A stretch of DNA of 15,984 nucleotides from an uncultured Ruminococcus sp. (GTDB taxonomy: Bacteria > Bacillota > Clostridia > Oscillospirales > Ruminococcaceae), in NCBI GenBank assembly GCA_947175005.1, contig CAMWLD010000014.1, forward strand, positions 1 to 15,984. The letters are read 5' to 3'. A program made the position numbers and the translations under genes. Every line of letters starts with the position of its first letter. Within the stretch, counting starts at the first letter, position 1. Below the pieces are notes generated by a model that ran no database searches, was not told the DNA's origin, and saw nothing but the letters and a program-made list of their open reading frames with translations. Positions 7,859 to 14,737 of the stretch are shown here, one piece after another.

Positions 7859-8572
7859 TTAATATTTCCTTGCGTAATATATCGAAACCGACCATATTAT
7901 GATTTCGGCGATAAGGGCAATAACGCATAACGCTATGGCTTCTATCTGCGCAAAAGCCTCTGCGAGACCTGCAAAGTAACCGGCATTATTTTCCCTTATA
8001 AACAGCACATAAACCATTACCGCTCCCGAAAGCAAGGAAGCCGAAAGGGAGAAAATGAAGCCTTTGGGAAACATTTCCCGCACTGTCAGCACCCCGAAAA
8101 ATCCCCCTGACTTTGCTGCCCCGATGAAAGCTGCAATAAGAGCGGGAATTATGAAAATAAGGGGAAATATAATATTCTGCCTCATATCAGATTTGGCGGA
8201 ATATTCGGGAACATCTCCCGACCAGCCCTCGTGGGTATAGACGACATAGTCGCTGCCAACGGCATATTTTTCCTTGTTGTCCTCAAAAACAATGAAGCTG
8301 CCCTGCCGTCTGCCGCCGCTTTTGGTGTAATACTCATATTTACCCTCGGCTATGCTCGCGGGAACGCTGTCAATAAAAATATTTCTTGCCGGGGCAAATT
8401 CGGAGACCTCAATTACCTTGCCCACATATTTATTGTACGAAAGATTATCGGATATGCCGTAAACAAGCCATGGCAAAGCCCCCAGCAGGACGGTCAGCCC
8501 GCAGAAAAAGCAGAGTGCACTTTTGGCGCATTCGATAAATGATCTGTCAGCCGTGCTGCGTTGTTCGGTCAT
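7859..8572 (-). CDS. Unknown four-helix membrane protein
   Basis: A 237-residue protein. ATG 8572 is chosen over a GTG at 8620 because AAGGAGG lies seven bases upstream. The first helix (ALCFFCGLTVLLGALPWLVYGI) is followed by a segment of about 90 residues, probably outside. Three more hydrophobic segments follow (IIFPLIFIIPALIAAFIGA, GFIFSLSASLLSGAVMVYVLFI, IEAIALCVIALIAEIIIWSV). The extracytoplasmic part holds GGRRQGSFIVFEDNKEKY, which resembles GG....G...FDKQSGENY in the membrane proteins downstream, so the three may share a domain. It lies in the speD-speA interval in the same direction. No function is recognised. Confidence 0.8.
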   Translation of the reverse strand: MTEQRSTADRSFIECAKSALCFFCGLTVLLGALPWLVYGISDNLSYNKYVGKVIEVSEFAPARNIFIDSVPASIAEGKYEYYTKSGGRRQGSFIVFEDNKEKYAVGSDYVVYTHEGWSGDVPEYSAKSDMRQNIIFPLIFIIPALIAAFIGAAKSGGFFGVLTVREMFPKGFIFSLSASLLSGAVMVYVLFIRENNAGYFAGLAEAFAQIEAIALCVIALIAEIIIWSVSIYYARKY

Positions 8573-8597
8573 GGTCTGCCTCCTTGGTTTGTCTGTT

Positions 8598-8703
8598 GGG
8601 AAAAAAGGAAAATCTTTCACTCGAAAATATTCATGCCGCTGAATATTTCGATCATTTCTCGTCTCAAAAGATCGTTTATTTCAAGCCGCCGCTTGGGTGC
8701 AAG
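8598..8703 (-). pseudogene. Remnant of the 3' end of a second speD copy
   Basis: On the minus strand 8617-8703 encodes the last 28 residues of SpeD plus its stop (LAPKRRLEINDLL to SGMNIFE), exactly as the true speD does at 8763-8849. The two 87-base stretches differ at six positions, all silent third-codon changes. Weaker similarity continues about 20 bases past both stops and a few bases upstream, where the frame is lost. This is the tail of a former full copy left by duplication or allele replacement. Confidence 0.85.
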
Positions 8704-8717
8704 CCATATGCTGCGCC

Positions 8718-8755
8718 CCTGTGTTTTCCCCGCCGCAGGCGCGGGAAAATACAGG
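8718..8755. terminator. Strong hairpin directly after speD
   Basis: CCTGTGTTTTCCC (8718-8730) pairs with GGGAAAATACAGG (8743-8755), one G-U pair. The top is closed by CGCC/GGCG around a GCA loop, with one bulged C at 8742. It begins 8 bases beyond the speD stop on the minus strand. There is no U-tract, so a transcript-stabilising or attenuating role is as likely as termination. Confidence 0.6.
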
Positions 8756-8762
8756 AAATATT

Positions 8763-9575
8763 TCACTCGAAAATGTTCATGCCGCTGAAAATTTCGATCA
8801 TTTCACGTCTTAAAAGGTCGTTTATTTCAAGCCGCCGCTTGGGCGCAAGCTCGTATGTGTCGGTGTTGAAAAGATAATTTTGCAGGAAAATTTCCTTTAT
8901 CATCATCTTTGTATGGAATATGTTCGACTGGTAGACGTTCACGTCAATGGCGTCATACCGCTCCAGCGTTTCCGCGGCAATGTAATCCTGAATGGAGGTT
9001 ATCTTGTGGTCGGCAAAAAGCTTTTTGCCCTTTTCGTCACGGGTAAAGCCACGCACCCTGTAATCTATAGTGATAATATCCGAATCAAAGCTGCCGATAA
9101 GATAATCAAGGGATTTAAGGGGGGTTATCTCCCCGCAGGTGGAAACGTCTATATCCACTCTGAATGTAGCAATGGCGTTGTCCGGGTGGAATTCGGGATA
9201 GGTGTGAACGGTAAGGTGGCTTTTATCAAGATGACCCGCTATATCCTGCTTTGTGCTGCGGATATTTCGCATATTGCAGGATTCGTCCATATCCTCCGCA
9301 CTTACATGATCCTCGGAAACAAGCAAGGTCACAGAAGCCCCTTGGGGCTCGTAGTCCTGCTTGGATATGTTCAGCACGTGCGCCCCTATGGTATCGGTAA
9401 CGTCGCAGAGGATTTTCGTCAGCCTCTCGGAATTGTACTGCTCGTCTATATATTTGATATAATCCTGCTGCTCCCTGGCGCTTTTGGCATAGCAGATATC
9501 GTAAATATTGAAGCTTAATGTTTTGGTCAGGTTGTTAAACCCGTATAGCCTGAGCTTTTCGTTCAACCCTATCAT
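8763..9575 (-). CDS. speD: S-adenosylmethionine decarboxylase, long (E. coli-type) proenzyme
   Basis: A 270-residue proenzyme that self-cleaves to form a pyruvoyl group and then makes decarboxylated AdoMet for SpeE. It follows the E. coli protein closely from memory: YGFNNLTKTLSFNIYDICYA near the N-terminus, DYEPQGASVT, the cleavage site at Lys118-Ser119 in HLDKSHLTVHTYPE, the catalytic Cys147 in DVSTCG, and DYRVRGFTRD. The frame is open to 9707, but ATG 9575 is chosen because AGGAAGG lies upstream and the upstream codons would be a low-complexity run in the leader. This is the long form, not the short ~125-residue Bacillus form. It is the first gene of the minus-strand set. Confidence 0.96.
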   Translation of the reverse strand: MIGLNEKLRLYGFNNLTKTLSFNIYDICYAKSAREQQDYIKYIDEQYNSERLTKILCDVTDTIGAHVLNISKQDYEPQGASVTLLVSEDHVSAEDMDESCNMRNIRSTKQDIAGHLDKSHLTVHTYPEFHPDNAIATFRVDIDVSTCGEITPLKSLDYLIGSFDSDIITIDYRVRGFTRDEKGKKLFADHKITSIQDYIAAETLERYDAIDVNVYQSNIFHTKMMIKEIFLQNYLFNTDTYELAPKRRLEINDLLRREMIEIFSGMNIFE

Positions 9576-9610
9576 CACGATCCTTCCTGTAAATACAGAC
9601 AAAAACGGAC

Positions 9611-9654
9611 GGGAAATTTTTGGAATTTTCCGGGAATTTTCCGGGAAATTTCCC
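9611..9654. promoter_or_regulatory. Phased array of GGAA-TTTCC palindromes in the speD leader
   Basis: Four related motifs follow each other: GGGAAATTT (9611), GGAATTTTCC (9622), GGGAATTTTCC (9632) and the perfect 12-base palindrome GGGAAATTTCCC (9643-9654). The GGAA cores begin at 9612, 9622, 9633 and 9644, about one helical turn apart. They lie between the promoter and the speD start. They could be a multi-site operator or leader RNA structure. Confidence 0.55.
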
Positions 9655-9759
9655 ATAGCCCCTTTATTGCCGTAATTTTTTATATTTTTTATGAAATTCC
9701 GGGGCAAGTCAGCTCAAATAAGCAAAGTTACCCGCAGACATATTAATTCCATTATACAT

Positions 9760-9788
9760 ATAATAATATTTATCGGCGAAAATGTCAA
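9760..9788 (-). promoter_or_regulatory. Sigma-A promoter of the speD-headed gene set
   Basis: On the minus strand TTGACA (9788-9783) and TATTAT (9765-9760) are separated by 17 bp. Transcription would begin near 9753, leaving a leader of about 178 bases before speD. The surrounding sequence is very AT-rich. A TATAAT a few bases further down has no fitting -35. Confidence 0.75.
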
Positions 9789-9929
9789 TAGAATTACAAA
9801 AAATAAATTTCAAAAATGCCTTTAAATTTATAAATTCACAAAAAATATACATAAAATTTACATTTGATGCCATTTAAAATAATCAAACTCGGCTTTGCGT
9901 TTTTTAATGTTCAAATACCTTTTATATCA

Positions 9930-9958
9930 TTGACAAAAGAGAAATAGTGTGGTATACT
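9930..9958 (+). promoter_or_regulatory. Sigma-A promoter of the cell-wall-binding gene cluster
   Basis: TTGACA (9930-9935), a 17-bp spacer and TATACT (9953-9958). Transcription would begin near 9965, about 100 bases before the first ATG. It diverges from the speD promoter, with about 140 bp of AT-rich DNA between the two -35 elements. No operator was recognised. Confidence 0.8.
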
Positions 9959-10066
9959 TAATAGAAGCAAGAAAATATTTTACGTCTTTATTAATCGGGC
10001 AAAAGTAAAAAGTCAAATAAGAAATGCAAATGCTCGGCAGCTTAATTCGGAAAGGACATATTTACT

Positions 10067-11074
10067 ATGAAAACAGCTAAAAAATCAGCAGCAATAATAT
10101 TATCCGCAATGGCGGCACTGTCGGCGGTGACTGTGTTATCTGCGGGGGCGAATGCGGAATGGGTGGAAACCGATGAGGGCTTTTGCTATATAGACAACAG
10201 TACCGGCAAAAAGCTCACAGGGTGGCAGACTATCGGCAGTGATGAATATTATTTTGACGGGAAATGGCACGCTCTCGGAAAAAGGAAATATTATTTTGAT
10301 GAAAACGGGGTCGCCCTTACGGGCTGGCAGGAAATTGACGGAAATACATATTTTTTCAATGGTGAAAAAAAGGGGCAAATGGTCACCTCTTGGGTAAACA
10401 GCGCAAACGGGCGGTATTATTTCGGTGAGGACGGCGTTATGCGCAGAGGGTGGAAGCTCTTAGGGGAGGATATTTACTTTTTCGGTGACAACGGTATGAT
10501 GCGCACGGGGGAACAGACGATAGGCGATGATGTTTACACCTTTGATGAGGAAGGCAGGCTGCTTGACCCTGCGCCGGGGGATATTTCGCTGAACCATATT
10601 TTACAGGGCATTTCCTTTGGTATGACAAAGGGAGAGGTAAAGGAAAATTCGATACTTGATCTGTATGAACGCTACAATGACAGTTTGGTTTTCACCTCAG
10701 TATTATCGGAGTACAATGAGTATCTGCACTTTGACGATGACGGTCGGCTGGAGAAAATAGTTATATTTTACCCGGAGTCGGATTTAGAGAAGCTTTTTAC
10801 AGACGCAGGCTGGCAGTTTTCGGATGATTTTTTCATTGAAAATCCTCATGGCTATATTTGGTATGATCTGTATCTTCCCGAGGACCGTTCTTTTGGTGCA
10901 ATAGTGGATTATAATCCTGCGGTGGATTATAATATAGATAATCCGAGTAAAGATTATACCGGCATTACGATCTCTTCCTGTGATAAGATCGAGAGTGAGT
11001 GGAGACATATGTACAGTGAATATAAATATAATGAGCCCCGAGAACCTTTAGACCAAATTTTTACCGTGTCATAA
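10067..11074 (+). CDS. Secreted cell-wall-binding repeat protein, copy 1
   Basis: 335 residues. A signal peptide (1-30, cut after AGANA) precedes repeats of about 20 residues (about 51-166: TGWQ.I...YYF...G, GRYYFGEDGVMRRGW) of the choline-binding-like cell-wall-binding type. A C-terminal domain from about 175 begins LQGISFGMTKGEV and includes LFTDAGWQF. There is no LPXTG anchor, so the repeats are the likely wall attachment. Compared with its sisters it has about 14-16 extra residues within the second repeat (YYFDGKWHALGKRKYYFDENG), an internal duplication, and a longer C-terminus. The start is supported by AAAGGA at 10051-10056. The partner of the C-terminal domain is unknown; the opening resembles the G-M-T start of BamE-like small domains, a weak hint only. 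Confidence 0.88.
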   Translation: MKTAKKSAAIILSAMAALSAVTVLSAGANAEWVETDEGFCYIDNSTGKKLTGWQTIGSDEYYFDGKWHALGKRKYYFDENGVALTGWQEIDGNTYFFNGEKKGQMVTSWVNSANGRYYFGEDGVMRRGWKLLGEDIYFFGDNGMMRTGEQTIGDDVYTFDEEGRLLDPAPGDISLNHILQGISFGMTKGEVKENSILDLYERYNDSLVFTSVLSEYNEYLHFDDDGRLEKIVIFYPESDLEKLFTDAGWQFSDDFFIENPHGYIWYDLYLPEDRSFGAIVDYNPAVDYNIDNPSKDYTGITISSCDKIESEWRHMYSEYKYNEPREPLDQIFTVS

Positions 11075-11112
11075 AAGCAAGTGAAAATCTGATATGAAAG
11101 GGAGCGATCGCC

Positions 11113-12012
11113 ATGAAAAAAATGAAGAAAGCAGCGGCAGTGATCTTATCGGCAACCATGGCGCTGTCCGCAGTTTCGGCAACGTCCGTGGGCGTAAGCG
11201 CGGAATGGGTAAAGTCCGACAAAGCTGTTTACAGCTACAAAGATGACGCTACAGGCGAGAAGCTGACAGGCTGGCAGACCATTGAGGGCGAAAAATATTG
11301 CTTTGACAAGGACGGAGCTGCCCTTAAAGGGTGGAAAAAAATTAACGGGAAAACATATTGTTTCTACGGCAACGAAAAGGGAAAAATACTCACGGGGCGT
11401 GTGAAGATAAACGGAAAGCATTATTATTTCGGCTCGGACGGCGCAATGCGCACAGGGTGGACAGAGATAGACGGCAAAACCTATTATTTTAACACAAACG
11501 GCGTTATGGTAACGGGTATTTACAATATATCGGGCGTGTCCTATAAATTTGACAAAAACGGCGTTTTGACAGGCTCTATGGAAGATGGTGCTTTGGACTG
11601 CACTATTGGGGAGGCTTTGCAGGGGCTGGAATTCGGTATGACGAAAGAGGACCTGCTGAATGCAACGCCCTGGGAGAAAGTACCTGACAAGGGGGATTAT
11701 CGCTCAGGGATTACATTAGTGGTCTCGGACAAGTTGGATCTTACTTGTTCCTTTGATGAAAAGGGCAAATACTGCTTTTCCTTTATGTTTTTGAATGATT
11801 TGCCGAAGCTTTCGGAGACTAAGAAATTTTTCACAAAAGACGGCTGGGAATGTCTCGAATCCAAGGGAGATTCTTCATCATACAGAGGCTTATATATTTC
11901 CCCCGATGAAAGCATAGCTGCGGTGCTGAGCTTCCGTACAGACGCTTACGGGGAGCGCACGGCTACGGTTTCGGTTATTGCATATTCAAATATTGATGAA
12001 ATATGGCAGTAA
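11113..12012 (+). CDS. Secreted cell-wall-binding repeat protein, copy 2
   Basis: 299 residues, 38 bp after copy 1, with GGGAG before the ATG. The signal peptide is 1-30 (cut after GVSA). The cell-wall-binding repeats run from about 52 to 153 (TGWQTIEGEKYCFDKDG, GKHYYFGSDGAMRTGW, GKTYYFNTNG). The C-terminal domain from about 161 opens LQGLEFGMTKEDL and later has KKFFTKDGWECL, the counterpart of the F...GW motif in the other copies. The C-terminal domain is much more divergent between copies than the repeats. The protein is probably exported and held at the wall; the task of the C-terminal domain is unknown. Confidence 0.88.
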   Translation: MKKMKKAAAVILSATMALSAVSATSVGVSAEWVKSDKAVYSYKDDATGEKLTGWQTIEGEKYCFDKDGAALKGWKKINGKTYCFYGNEKGKILTGRVKINGKHYYFGSDGAMRTGWTEIDGKTYYFNTNGVMVTGIYNISGVSYKFDKNGVLTGSMEDGALDCTIGEALQGLEFGMTKEDLLNATPWEKVPDKGDYRSGITLVVSDKLDLTCSFDEKGKYCFSFMFLNDLPKLSETKKFFTKDGWECLESKGDSSSYRGLYISPDESIAAVLSFRTDAYGERTATVSVIAYSNIDEIWQ

Positions 12013-12047
12013 TTTCAATTTTTTAATACAGAAAGGATTTGTTTACT

Positions 12048-12944
12048 ATGAAAAAAATGAAGAAAACAGCAGCAGTGATCTTATCGGCAGCTATGGCGCT
12101 GTCCGCAGTTCAGGCAACGGCTGTAACGTCAAGTGCAGAGTGGGTGAAGTCCAAATCGGGCTACAGCTACAAGGACGACGCCACGGGCAAGAAGCTTACG
12201 GGCTGGCAGACCATAGGAGGCAGCAAATATTACTTTGACAAAAACGGTATCGCTCTTACGGGGTGGAAAATTATAAACGGCGACACCTATTATTTCAACG
12301 GCTCAAAGAAGGGCAAAATGCTCACAAGCTGGGCTAAGATAAGCGGCAAGCAGTATTATTTCGGCTCGGACGGCGTTATGCGCAATGGGTGGGTGAAGAT
12401 AAACGGCAACACCTATTATTTCGGGTCGGACGGAGTTATGCTGACGGGTACATACAAGATCAGCGGCAAGATCTACACATTCGGTGAGGACGGTGTGCTT
12501 ACCGCCACTGCCATGGACACGACCTTTGCCATAGACTCACTTATGGACGGGCTGGAGTTCGGCATGACCAAAAATCAGGTAAAAAAGAATATGCCCTATA
12601 AGGACAGCTATACTTTCTCGGCAACGGGTCTTCTTATGGTGGATATAGGCAGCGATGATTATGTAGGTGCGTATGTATTCGACGCTGACGACGAGCTTTG
12701 CTGCTATATGGTGATGTTTACGAAGGACACCGATATTTCCAATGCCGAAAAGCTTTTTGAGAATGCGGGCTGGATATACCTTGGAGAAGAGGACGGCGGC
12801 TCGATATATGCGTCTCCCGATTATTACTCTATAGGCGTGGCTGCAATAAGCAACGATAAAGCGGCGGCTATGGTTTATTCCTATGATATACTGGAGGAAA
12901 TTGCGTCGGGTAATAAGGACGCGCTGGCGCACCTGGGAACTTGA
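12048..12944 (+). CDS. Secreted cell-wall-binding repeat protein, copy 3
   Basis: 298 residues. ATG 12048 is preferred to a TTG three codons upstream because MKKMKK is the start of copy 2 and AAAGGA lies at a fitting distance. The signal peptide (1-30) is nearly that of copy 2. The repeats at about 51-151 are the most regular of the set (GKQYYFGSDGVMRNGW, GNTYYFGSDGVMLTG). The C-terminal domain from about 160 begins MDGLEFGMTKNQVKKNMP and contains KLFENAGWIYL. It lies 35 bp after copy 2, in the same operon. No membrane anchor or sorting signal is visible. Confidence 0.88.
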   Translation: MKKMKKTAAVILSAAMALSAVQATAVTSSAEWVKSKSGYSYKDDATGKKLTGWQTIGGSKYYFDKNGIALTGWKIINGDTYYFNGSKKGKMLTSWAKISGKQYYFGSDGVMRNGWVKINGNTYYFGSDGVMLTGTYKISGKIYTFGEDGVLTATAMDTTFAIDSLMDGLEFGMTKNQVKKNMPYKDSYTFSATGLLMVDIGSDDYVGAYVFDADDELCCYMVMFTKDTDISNAEKLFENAGWIYLGEEDGGSIYASPDYYSIGVAAISNDKAAAMVYSYDILEEIASGNKDALAHLGT

Positions 12945-13005
12945 TCGCTTTTGTGCGGCGCTCAAACAAAATTTATTCCACATTCTCTGAAAGGAGAAAA
13001 TTATA

Positions 13006-13920
13006 ATGAAAAAATCAAAAAGGTGCTTATCAAAGGTTTTTGATAAGACATTGCCGGTCATAATATCCGCGGTGCTGTCCCTGTCCGCGGTATGCATGAC
13101 CGCTCCCGAGGCAAAGGCTGCCTGGACAAAATCAAATGCCGGCTACAGCTACCGTGATGATGAATCGGGAAAAAAGCTGACAGGCTGGCAGACCATTGAC
13201 GGCGAGCTTTACTGCTTCAACAAGGATGGCATTGCTCTTACGGGCTGGAACAAGGTAAACGGCAAGACCTACTACTTCAACGGCGCAAAGCGGGGCAGAG
13301 TGGTGAAAAGCTGGGCAAAGATAAAGGGCAAGCAGTATTATTTCGGCACGGACGGCGTTATGCGCACGGGCTGGGTGAAGATAAACGGCAAGACCTATTA
13401 TTTCGGCTCGGACGGGGTCATGCTGTCGGCGGGCACATACAGGATAAACGGCAAGGTCTGCACCTTCGGCGCTGACGGTGTGCTGCAGGAGCCTTTGAAC
13501 TCCGATTCCTTTATCACAGACCCTTTTAAGGGGCTTATCTGGGGGCAGACAAAGGAACAGGTGACCGCAAAGCTTGACACGGAAAATTATATTATTTCGG
13601 GAAATATGATAATCGTCTGCGACGCTGAGCCTTTCCGCTATTATATCGTCAGCGACAGCCTGGGGCTGTGTGCTTACGGGTATATTCAGAATTTCAGCGC
13701 GGCGGCGGTAAACGAGTTCAACAGCAAATTCCAGACAGAGGGCTGGAAATATGAATCCACCGAAAGCGGCGCAGGGGGCGAATCGGTTTATCTGTACACC
13801 TCCGAACGCAGCTGCGGGGCTGTTGTAGCGAATGACAAAAGCTGCATGACCATGGTTATGTCCGACGCTCTTGCCGCAGAGATAGGCAACGGGAATGTGA
13901 CGGATATTGTTAATGTCTGA
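13006..13920 (+). CDS. Secreted cell-wall-binding repeat protein, copy 4
   Basis: 304 residues. The signal peptide is longer and different (1-38, cut after PEAKA), while the repeats at about 60-160 are close to copy 3 (GKTYYFNGAKRG, GKQYYFGTDGVMRTGW, GKTYYFGSDGVML). The C-terminal domain from about 165 opens FKGLIWGQTKEQV, where Q replaces the M of the GMTK motif, and keeps the FQTEGWKY element. GGAG lies 10 bp before the ATG. It is 61 bp after copy 3 and the last gene of the cluster; the convergent sigF gene follows across an inverted repeat. It is probably an older branch of the family, given the different leader. Confidence 0.88.
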   Translation: MKKSKRCLSKVFDKTLPVIISAVLSLSAVCMTAPEAKAAWTKSNAGYSYRDDESGKKLTGWQTIDGELYCFNKDGIALTGWNKVNGKTYYFNGAKRGRVVKSWAKIKGKQYYFGTDGVMRTGWVKINGKTYYFGSDGVMLSAGTYRINGKVCTFGADGVLQEPLNSDSFITDPFKGLIWGQTKEQVTAKLDTENYIISGNMIIVCDAEPFRYYIVSDSLGLCAYGYIQNFSAAAVNEFNSKFQTEGWKYESTESGAGGESVYLYTSERSCGAVVANDKSCMTMVMSDALAAEIGNGNVTDIVNV

Positions 13921-13923
13921 GCC

Positions 13924-14031
13924 GGAGGCAGGAGGCAAAGAGGCAGGAAGCAGGAATAAAAATCGGATATGCGGATTTATTCCGCATATTCAGATATTAT
14001 TCCTGCCTCCTGCTTCTTGCTTCCTGCTTCT
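13924..14031. terminator. Large inverted repeat filling the convergent intergenic space
   Basis: The left arm (13924-13960, GGCAGGAGGCAAAGAGGCAGG onward) and the right arm (about 13996-14031) are inverse copies with purine-transition differences that G-U pairs tolerate. Between them is a perfect 9-bp hairpin, ATATGCGGA (13967-13975) and TCCGCATAT (13981-13989). It fills the space between copy 4 and the end of sigF and may stop transcripts from both sides, though neither side has a classic U-tract. The arms belong to the repeat family seen at 3259-3291. Confidence 0.6.
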
Positions 14032-14032
14032 G

Positions 14033-14737
14033 TTAGGCAAGTTCGTTTCTTAGCCCGTCAAGTATTTTTTTCTCCCGTCTTGACACCTGAACCTGGGTCA
14101 TGCCGAGAACAGAGGCGGCGGCGCTTTGGGTCATGCCTCTGAAATACCGCAGATATATAAGCTTCCTATCCCCTGCCGCAAGCCTGCCCAGCGCCTCACG
14201 GAGGGCTATGCTTTCGTAAATATCCGATTCCCTGAATGGGGAGGGTATATCCTGCTCTTCTCCGTCCTCCTCCCCTCGGGTGAGAGATATGCAGGGCAGG
14301 GCTGCCGCCAGCGCCTCCGCCACGTCCTCGGGAGAGCTTTTCAGAATTTCCGCCAGCTCCCCCACCGACGGCTCACGTCCCGTTTTCGCCATAAATTCCG
14401 ACCGCTCCCGCCCTGCTTTAAGAGAAAGCTCCTTTAAGCTGCGGCTTACCTTTACCGTGCCCCCGTCACGGAAAAGCCGCTTTATTTCCCCCAGGATAAC
14501 GGGGACGGCATAGGTGGAAAATTTTACCCCTCTGCCCTCGTCAAAGGCTGACGCTGCCTTTACTATCCCGATACAGCCTGCGCTGTACAGCTCCTCGTAT
14601 TCCAGACCCTTTCCGCGGAAACGGTTGGCGCACAGGTGAACAAGCCCCAGATTATCCGTTACCAGCTTGTCCCGCCGCTCCTTTTCGCAGGATATGTCTG
14701 CTGCCTTGGGAGATATTTCCACAGGCATTTTACCCAT
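14033..14737 (-). CDS. sigF: Sporulation sigma factor F (forespore)
   Basis: A 234-residue sigma-70 family factor that directs early forespore transcription and is held inactive by SpoIIAB. Region 2 is clear (EYEELYSAGCIGIVKAASAFDEG, VKFSTYAVPVILGEIKR). The block GTVKVSRSLKEL is typical of SigF/SigG, and the region 4 helix-turn-helix is MTQSAAASVLGMTQVQVSRREKK. ATG 14737 overlaps the last 8 bases of spoIIAB, with AGGTG upstream. A GTG at 14746 or ATG at 14728 is possible. SigG looks similar, but position directly after spoIIAA and spoIIAB decides for SigF. It is the last gene of the operon. Confidence 0.95.
   Translation of the reverse strand: MGKMPVEISPKAADISCEKERRDKLVTDNLGLVHLCANRFRGKGLEYEELYSAGCIGIVKAASAFDEGRGVKFSTYAVPVILGEIKRLFRDGGTVKVSRSLKELSLKAGRERSEFMAKTGREPSVGELAEILKSSPEDVAEALAAALPCISLTRGEEDGEEQDIPSPFRESDIYESIALREALGRLAAGDRKLIYLRYFRGMTQSAAASVLGMTQVQVSRREKKILDGLRNELA

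Noticed and set aside
9576..9707. N-terminal extension of speD to 9707
   Set aside because: It would translate the palindrome array; the E. coli-like N-terminus and the ribosome binding site fit 9575.
11104..11111. GCGATCGC palindrome before copy 2
   Set aside because: It is the HIP1 octamer of cyanobacteria, but a single occurrence in a clostridial sequence is most likely chance.
10067..13920. The tandem wall-binding repeats as a CRISPR-like or DNA-level repeat array
   Set aside because: The repeats are in frame, encode the aromatic/glycine wall-binding pattern and vary at codon level; they are protein repeats.
13132..13938. A 268-codon minus-strand frame opposite copy 4 of the wall-binding proteins
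   Set aside because: It mirrors the repeats of the plus-strand gene, which has a signal peptide, ribosome binding site and three paralogues.
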